The notes under the pieces were generated by a model. The model had not been told where the DNA came from and did not search any database. It saw only the letters and a program-made list of their open reading frames with translations. A DNA stretch of 64,000 bases from Motacilla alba alba (lineage: Eukaryota > Chordata > Aves > Passeriformes > Motacillidae), in NCBI RefSeq assembly GCF_015832195.1, contig NC_052016.1:33129129-33193128 (forward strand), read 5' to 3'. The translations under genes were made by a program, and so were the position numbers. Shown here piece after piece: positions 57,041 through 64,000 of the stretch; the stretch's first letter is position 1, and each line of letters begins with the position of its first letter.

Positions 57041-59819
57041 TTGAGGGCAGAACACAGAGGTGCTTTTGCAGATACTAGCAGGGAAGAAGGCAGGAATATG
57101 TTCTTCTGGAAGCCTGACAAATGTGTGACAGGCACCAGAGAGAGGAACTGTCCACGATGCAGAGCTGACCCACCATGGCTGAGCAGGGAGGCGTCATGGG
57201 CCCTGAATCAAAACCAGCTCCTTGCATTAGAGAAGGGACAAGGAAAGCTTCACAGAGGACTGTCAAAGCAGACGAGCAGAGGGTATATTTTGCCGCAGTG
57301 TCCTGCAAAGCCTTTGTAGAGGTCCAAAGAAAATGTGCTGTAACACCCAGTGTAAGAAAGCGCTTAGCTCTGAGCTGAGGCCCTGGCTTGGAAATGCTGT
57401 TCTTGAGAAACAACCTGCTGCTGTAGAGTTTGGGGAGGATGCTGGAGGGTTGTTAAATTTTGCCCTTCAACCATTATGCTGGGCCTGGCTACTCACAGTT
57501 GCCAGTTGGAAGCAAGGAGAGAAAGGCTGAAAATTCAGAGGAGCCCTGATCCCAGCCCAGCCCTGGGTTTTAATGATGATGTCTGAATCAAGCAAAAACC
57601 TGTGGCATAGAGGACTGTGTTCTGATATCTGAAATGCATTTTAAACAGCAACTTCCTCAGAGCTTCCTCCTAAAGTGAGCAGAGAAGCATTTGGTCTTGC
57701 CTTCTTTTCCTCTCTAATTTTTTCCTTTGTAAAGAAACACTGAAACCAGAAGGATCTCTGAGACACCAGACCTGATCAAGCGTGGGGCAGAATCTGCTCG
57801 TTCCAATTATCTGCCAGCCTAATCATAAAAATATCACGGTGCACACTCCATATGTCATTTTTATTGAATTCATTCAGGAGTTTCTCGATTAATCTTTTAT
57901 TATTCCTTTCCAAATCCCAAGGTTCCCATAACAGGGGCTGATCAGCTAAAGCAATTCTCACACAGAGAGGAAACAGTGAGAATTATTTTGGCTCTTGCAT
58001 CCTTCAGTCACGTCACCAGAATTCCCTATGGCCTTTTCTTTGAGTGCTTCCTGCCTGAAGAAGACTCTATGCCTTCAGTGCCTCAGCCCCTTGGCCCTCA
58101 GCGCTCCAGACAGGAGAACTGACCCCACTAAGGACAGTGCTCAGATAAAACCTTAGCAAAATCCCATCTGAATGAGGAGAAAGGAACATTTGGTGAATAA
58201 TCCCAGGTATAAGAGGTTCTCTCCCAACACTTCTGAAAAAACACCTGGCCCAGACCAGCAGCATTTCAGTGTTTGTACTAAATGTAGCATCAGTAGTATC
58301 AAGTAGATCCAATTCAAGGGAAAAACAGGACCCTTTTCAATCTGAAACCCTTGCCTGAAAAATCTGACCTTTCATGGCTCTAGCAGTGACCTGCCTACCT
58401 ACATGATTTTTCACTCCACCTCTGCTTATCTCTATGTTAGCAATTCCTATGCTGCCACATGCAGCAGAGAGGCTGTAGCACTCCTGTTCTTCCCAGACAA
58501 AGCTTCTATACCAGCTCAATAAAAGAGGCAATAAAGGATCTTTCCATCCCACACCTGGGACGCATCTCTGTGCAATTCCCTTCACCTAGGCAGAATGAGA
58601 CCTAAAGGTACTGAGGGTTTCCCCAAGTAGCTGTGTTGCCAATGAAAAAAATACTACTGGGAGAACAGTAGCTAACTTTTTGTTATCTCCAGGGTAGGAT
58701 ATTCCTGTCCCAGTATCTTGTTTGGCATCTTCATCACCACCTCATTAAAGCTTCAGTTCATTAATTAAATATTTAATACATTAAATGAGGTTCCTTTTGT
58801 ACAGAGGAGCTGAGATCTTGTTGCTGGTGAGCGTGATGCTGTGTACCCTCCTGGGAGGCTCCAATTTGCCATACTAATTGCACAGAGACTCTTCAAAAGG
58901 CCCTGTGCTGAGTCTTCGGCTGCTGAGCAAATTGTAAGCTCCATCTCAGCAGGAGAGAAGCCTGAGCTGGGACAGACACAGAGCAGCAAGGCACTCTTCT
59001 CCACAGTCCCTGGCAATCTGCAGAGATCACCCGTGTGACAGGGCACAGTGCAAGGCAGCAATCCCAAGACTGAAAATAACTTCCAGTCCTCATCTACATG
59101 GGTGTGCAGGGTGAGATGCAGCAGATCCCAGCTTTGCTAAATCAAGAAGGAGCCTTGCTAATTAGGGCTGTTAGATGGGTACCAGTTAAAAGCATTCTAT
59201 TTGCATTTTAAAAGGTCCCACTACTGCACCAGAGATTTCTACTCTCTTGGTTATATATGTTGGAGCTGTACTACCAGTTGACTCAGTACAGCAAGGATAG
59301 ACTCTGGTAAAAGCAGAGGTGCAGAAAGGGGAAGCTGGAAGAAAGGAAAGGGGGAAAGAATCTCCCAAAGCAGATGGGCTGCTGGTGGAATAGAACTTAG
59401 GGCCAGCTGTAAAACCATATTGCTGCCTTACTCTGCCCTCATCTACACCTTTTTGTCCCCAGCCTGCTGTTTGCTTCCACCTCTGTCATTGTGGTAAGAA
59501 ATGAACTAATCATGTGGCTGAGCTGTGATAGAGAGGGTTGACACCTCCAACAAGAGAGGGCATAAAAGTTAATTATTTTTTTAAACCTTTGTTCAGCCCC
59601 TTCCCCTGCCTTTCTCCCACACACCCATCCCTGATACCCATATAGAAAAATTATTAGCCTTACTTCTGTTGATAGCCACATAAAGCTAATGATCCAAATT
59701 CCCAGTGGAAACTGCAATGGCCTAAACATGTGGTTTAACTCTGAGGCCCATTTCCTAGGCTGAAGGAGGGAGACACCATTATTGTATCAGTGGGAAAAAC
59801 ATTATGTTGTAGTAGTGTT
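57041..59819. other. unique sequence with a possible conserved block
   Basis: No gene is supported. Frames of 92-112 codons at 57,041-57,413 run on both strands and are unrecognised. The part 57,820-57,990 ('ccatatgtcatttttattgaattcattcagg', 'tctcgattaatcttttatta') is repeat-free and AT-rich, like conserved non-coding DNA. AT-rich palindromic sequence lies at about 58,755-58,790. Confidence 0.4.
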
Positions 59820-59930
59820 CGAAATCCAGTAACTAAACTGCAAAGTCTGTAGACAGTAGGGATTAGAACCCCAGACTTCCAGCATCAGAAATCTGGCCTT
59901 TGTAAGACATTTAAATCCTCCAGGGACAGG
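59820..59930 (-). mobile_element. possible tRNA-derived SINE fossil, antisense
   Basis: 'cagtagggattagaaccccagacttcc' near 59,850-59,880 is like the reverse of a MIR-type tRNA-related head (B box with GGTTCTAATCC). The rest of the element is too eroded to follow. A nearby 'gttcgaaatcc' at 59,818 looks like a B box on the other strand but no tRNA folds around it. Confidence 0.35.
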
Positions 59931-61116
59931 TGGCAGAAGGAATTGGAAGGGGCTTTGCCTCCCCATGTTAAAAGATGGCGTCTACATGCATGAACCTTTT
60001 AAGAGAAACATCTAACTTGGAGGATTAGGTAAGGAAGCTTTAAAAAGAGCTTAAGGAGGTTATTGGGCACGAGTTTAGAGGTGGAAGGGCTTTCCAGGAA
60101 GGTGAAAATGTAGGTGGATTAAGGCTTCACTCTGGGAAGGTGGGGGGAGAAGGAGGGATGGCAGAGAGAACACAAATTGCTGTAACAGTCTGAAGCACAG
60201 AACACTGATTAAGAAACAAGCAGGAGGCTTTAGATTGCCTGTGTGTGGTTAGGAGGTTCTTTATAAAATGAAATCAGGCTGCTAAACAGGGCCAACGAAG
60301 TCCTGTCTTACACTGTGATAGGGGGGGTCTTCCTTCCTGTGATGACCTGCAACCTCAAAATAGGTTTGTCAGAGTAGGTTTGTCTGGGCTACAAGGCACT
60401 TGACCCAGACTGCTTTACCTGCCCTGCTCTTTTGTTGCTTTTCCAGGCTAGTTCCCCACAGCTTGAGTGTGAGAGGTCCTCACATGCCTGGATCTTGAAC
60501 AGATCCAGCAACATCAACCCCCTCTTTCCTGTTCCATTGACCAGGGAGTCAAGCTAATGGAGAAGAGATACAAGTCAGAGGGCAGAGGTCTCTGGTATGG
60601 CTCCATAGATCACCAAAAGGGAATGGATGTCGAGAAATCAGCTTCTCAGAGCACAGGAAAGGGAGAGGTCACGTGTTTCTGCTCTGACACATTTTTTCGT
60701 TGTTCCTTTTTTATCTTTCCTTTTTATGCTGTGTTGAGAAAAAGAAGCTCTACAAAAATGGGGGGGAGGGGGAATGCTGAGAGGAGAGAATATTAAAAAC
60801 TGATGAAAGATTTGGGGGAAGACAGACATTTGGGGAAATGACCAGGTGGAGTAGCAGTCTGTGGCAGCAGTGGGTTGCTGTGCTCAGGGGTGAGATAGAA
60901 GGGGTTGTGGCCTTCTTTCTGGACACCAAATGGAAGCAGACTGCTCGGACACTGAGCCGCACACAGGAACCACCATGAGGAGCACAACAGGTGAACAAAT
61001 TCATCCACAGCTAATAAAACACCTCCATGGGGTTAGGCACGACTTGGTGTTCAATAAACAAGATTTAGTACACTGGTGGTGGACAACACTTCAAGGGCTA
61101 TTTGGCCATGGGTAAG
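59931..61116. other. unique non-coding sequence
   Basis: No gene is seen. A G-rich run (G7 A G5) lies at about 60,761-60,773 and a G6 run near 60,143. Frames to 84 codons are unrecognised. Confidence 0.5.
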
Positions 61117-61265
61117 GGCCATTAAATACAGATGCAGAAATTAAATAATGGAGGTAACACAGTCTTCATCCAAGATCATGTTGCAGTTCAGTGATGAAAT
61201 CAGGGATCCAGCCCAAGTGTGTTGACCTTTGATCTCCTGCTCTGCTCAGGAGAGCTACATCATCT
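61117..61265 (-). mobile_element. fossil MIR-type SINE, antisense
   Basis: The plus strand shows 'aaatacagatgcagaaattaaataatggaggtaacacag', then 'catccaagatcatgttgcagttcagtgatgaaatcagggatccagcccaag' and 'gatctcctgctctgctc'. This is the reversed order of MIR core (acagatg-gaaact-agg, ccaaggtcatgcagc, gaatcagggat-gaaccc) and head. It is diverged, but block order and spacing fit. Confidence 0.6.
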
Positions 61266-62348
61266 CTCACTAAAGTCAAGTGCCAGACATGAGCAACCCT
61301 ACTGAAGTCAATGCTGTTACACTCTAATAAGTTTTGCAGGACTGAGAAGGAGTTGGAAGGACAGAAGGTCTTCCTGAGCACAAATACCAAGATGGGGGGG
61401 AAAAAGCCTCTTGGTAGGACTAGGTCTGGATAAAGGAAAGTTTGCTCATATGAAATTTAGAAGGAGGTAGTATCAGACCATCAGTCTTCACATTTCTCCA
61501 TTTGGCCCATTTCACAACACTAAATTCACCTGAAACCATGCACACCTGAAAAACCTCAGTGATGTCCAGTCAAACATCTATCTTCCTCCAGCTTTCTTCA
61601 GAGAACATCTCCATGATAGTCAGAGATAAATTTTCTTAATGGAGAACATTTTCCTCCTAATTATTCTAGAGGGAACAGCTCTGATGGTGCAGATCTTTCT
61701 CAAGTAAAGTCCCTGGTGTAATAGAGTATAAATATCTGATCACATACCTTGGCCCTATCCATGTCTCATGGATATAAATTGCAAGGCCCCCTGTAGTGGA
61801 CTTAAGAATGAGTCATAACTGCCCAGGATCACAGAATGAGATGAGTTTGAAAGCAATGTCAAAATACTCCCATTACATGGAAATGAGCTTGTACCCAGAC
61901 TTCTGTTTGTCAACATTTTTTTGACATGTACTGTCCAAAGCCATGGTTTACTGGAGAAGGGGGCAAGGGTTTCCCAAAAATATTTATTTTCTTCCCACTA
62001 ATTCTTAATTTTTTTTTAAAAAAATAGGTAAGTTTGATGGTTCTTACCACGCTGGATTGACACATTCTATTTGCCTGGATCTAATGTTTTTTCATGCCCT
62101 TGCTGCTGAAACTGCTGCTGTGCACTAAAGCTGTAATAAGTTAGGTAAACCCCAGATTACTCTAAAACAAACACAAGCTCTGAGTTATGAACGCTTTCCT
62201 TCTCAGACTTTTTGGGGCTGGGGAGTAGGATGGTAGTCTCCTTTGTTCCAGCTCTTCTTCTCCGTAATACTGAATTGTTTTGGATGACCCTCATCTGTTT
62301 TTTATATTTCAAATCACAATTCCACCTTCCTCCCCCCAGGCCCCATTT
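61266..62348. other. unique sequence, with a possible CR1 tail remnant
   Basis: At 61,828-61,870 'ggatcacagaatgagatgagtttgaaagcaatg' resembles the reverse of a CR1 tail (about 40 bp, diverged). A TATA-like 'gtataaatat' is near 61,727. No gene is seen. Confidence 0.4.
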
Positions 62349-62363
62349 CCCCCCCCCCCCCCC
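62349..62363 (+). repeat. C15 homopolymer
   Basis: Fifteen uninterrupted Cs after a pyrimidine-rich stretch from about 62,325. Likely length-variable. Confidence 0.92.
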
Positions 62364-62705
62364 GGACTTTCTTTTAAGGCTATTTCCTCATTAAGAACAG
62401 GAGGAAAAATTTTCCATTTTGCAACCCAATGAAGGGATACTAGTGGAGAGTTTGGTTGTACAGGATTTGAAGCCCATTAGATCCCCAGCATAAAATCTTG
62501 GCTGGGGTGAAAAGCTGTGCGGGTGCTGAGATGACAGTCACGATACCTTCCCATCACCAGTCCATGCTAGCAATTTATGGAGTTTGGATGCAATTGCTGG
62601 CAATGACTTAACTGCCAGCATGGCCACAACAAATCACTTTCAGCATCATGTCAGCTTTCTGTGATTAAATTGTGGATCTGAGAAGGCCCAGCCTCATGGG
62701 ATCTG
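62364..62705. other. unique non-coding sequence
   Basis: Nothing recognised upstream of a TATA-like box. Confidence 0.5.
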
Positions 62706-62713
62706 TATATAAG
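62706..62713 (+). promoter_or_regulatory. TATA-like box
   Basis: TATATAAG followed by GGC is a close match to a TATA box. No CCAAT or GC box stands at the usual distance upstream and no coding exon follows, so it may be chance. Confidence 0.25.
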
Positions 62714-64000
62714 GGCAGACAAAGACAGACATGAGTGTTGCCAGAGCCACATCCAGGAAAGAAATGGATAGGGGCACGGTTCTGCACAGCCACACAACCA
62801 TTCCTGGGCCCCATGACTTGGAGCATGATGTCAGACAAAGCTAATGAGGGGGAACAGACCTGTCTGAGCCCTCTCCTTCAGCCTGTGCGAGAAATTCGTG
62901 CCTGAATGCTACATAGGGAGAGGCCATCTGTTTTGTCTGGGTCAAGGATATGCTGTCCTTCAACTGGGGCAAATCTAAGAAAGGAAACCGAGGCTGGTGG
63001 AGGCTAAACCCAGAAGCAGGGAGCTAGAAGAGAATGATTTTTTTATGCCTGTGGGTCTAGCCCAGTTTGGATAAGGAGGGAGGGTGAGGAGGACCTGCCA
63101 GCTGAAGTAAGAATGGAGATGGAGGCTCACAGATCCTGTGCAGATGACAGGAGTGAGGAGGGGTAGGAAGCTCCTGCCAAGTAGGGCTATGCCACAAGAA
63201 GAAAGATTAACTAACAGCTGAGGAGCTGACTGCAACAGTAAAACCCAGTTCAATCAAATAACTTCCAGCATACATCAACAGCATTTATCAGGTCCTTACA
63301 GGCTACCCAAAACCATAGTACCTAAATGGTTTCTACAGATGGTAGCATATCATTAACATTAGCCCTGTGCTTGCTTGCCCAATGCACTATCTGCAGCACA
63401 TTAGCTACCCCACTGTATTAGTTACCTGAAGAAAAGGCAGAGCTGTACGAAACAGCTAAAAAACACTCCAAAGCATAAGACTGGTTTAAATAAGCCTAGT
63501 TTTCCCTTCTGTGTCCATAAACACCTGCTGTGATACTTTTCATGTGTCCATGAAACCTCTTGCAAATCCAGCATGGGATGTATTTTGCAAATGAACAGAA
63601 GATTTAAATTAAAGAGTAAGCAAAGGTAGTGGAAGCAGTCAAGAGTGATCTGTCCCTCTCCCTTCCACAGATAAGATGCAGCAGGCAGAAAGGAGATAAT
63701 TCTCATCTCAATTATACAGGAATGACTCTGAAGACAGTCCACCATCCTTCAGAGGGCATTGGCATGATTAGGACCAAAACGTGCCCAAAGGCTGCTAAAG
63801 GTGAAACTAACTTCTATTCCTTTAATATCCCAAACCTCAAGTAATATTTGCAGTAACAGCAGGACAGTGGTCTCAGGTAGAGGGTCCAGGAATACCCAGA
63901 TTCTTTTATCAAATCTACACTTATCAGTAGCTCTAACACTGGGTATTAAGCTAACGAGATATGTTGCATGAATAATATGCCCAAGGCCTTTTTTGCCCAT
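62714..64000. other. unique non-coding sequence to the window end
   Basis: No gene or repeat is recognised. Frames reach 107 codons on the minus strand (63,422-63,745), with no family resemblance. The last minus-strand frame (63,749-64,000) runs off the window and is also unrecognised. Confidence 0.5.

Noticed and set aside
59775..59870. B-box-like GTTCGAAATCC suggesting a tRNA gene
   Set aside because: No matching A box at the right distance and no cloverleaf arms can be drawn; a decayed tRNA-derived SINE on the other strand fits better.
1..64000. CRISPR arrays, operons, insertion sequences, mitochondrial inserts or rRNA genes
   Set aside because: No regularly spaced direct repeats, no dense coding and no rRNA or mitochondrial gene sequence was recognised; the window is plainly vertebrate nuclear DNA.

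Overview
This window reads as nuclear DNA from a bird. It holds truncated CR1 LINE 3' ends with the avian ATTCTATGA-type tail (about 29.65-30.02, 36.91-37.19, 37.60-37.66 and 56.95-57.04 kb). Interspersed repeats are sparse overall, and I saw no L1/Alu-type elements. A probable endogenous-retrovirus solo LTR lies at 56.4-56.8 kb. The base composition is fairly AT-rich and poor in CpG except for one island. Much older sauropsid-type CR1 pieces and fossil MIR-type SINEs are also present. The species cannot be named from this sequence.

No protein-coding gene can be supported. All open frames are short; the longest is 229 codons at 37,959-38,648, and none matches a protein family I recognise except relics of CR1 reverse transcriptase. 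The window is best described as intergenic or deep intronic DNA. Operons, CRISPR arrays and bacterial signals are absent.

Layout: 0-9 kb is unique sequence with fossil MIRs at 2.1 and 4.5 kb and ancient CR1 at 1.3 and 8.6-9.0 kb. 9-17.6 kb is mostly unique, with conserved-looking AT-rich blocks and a possible spliced exon at 10.54-10.74 kb. 17.6-23.7 kb starts with a long pyrimidine tract and then carries two decayed antisense CR1 copies with readable reverse-transcriptase motifs. 23.7-36.9 kb is unique apart from a younger CR1 at 29.65-30.02 kb, a possible minus-strand exon beside it, a 41-A run, a fossil MIR and a decayed ~38-bp minisatellite at 33.43-33.62 kb. 36.9-39.1 kb has three CR1 pieces. 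39-48.9 kb is largely unique and includes the most conserved-looking stretch (43.9-44.6 kb). 48.89-49.41 kb is the only CpG island and the best promoter or enhancer candidate. 49.4-64 kb is unique sequence with a p53-family response element at 53.45 kb, the LTR, more MIR/CR1 fossils and scattered homopolymers.

What can act here is regulatory rather than coding: the CpG island with a MAF/AP-1-type site and an octamer, the p53-type element in a CATG-rich stretch, a CTCF-like site and the AT-rich blocks. Candidate exons come from splice-site pairing only and need transcript evidence. I found no previously undescribed system that the sequence alone would justify claiming.
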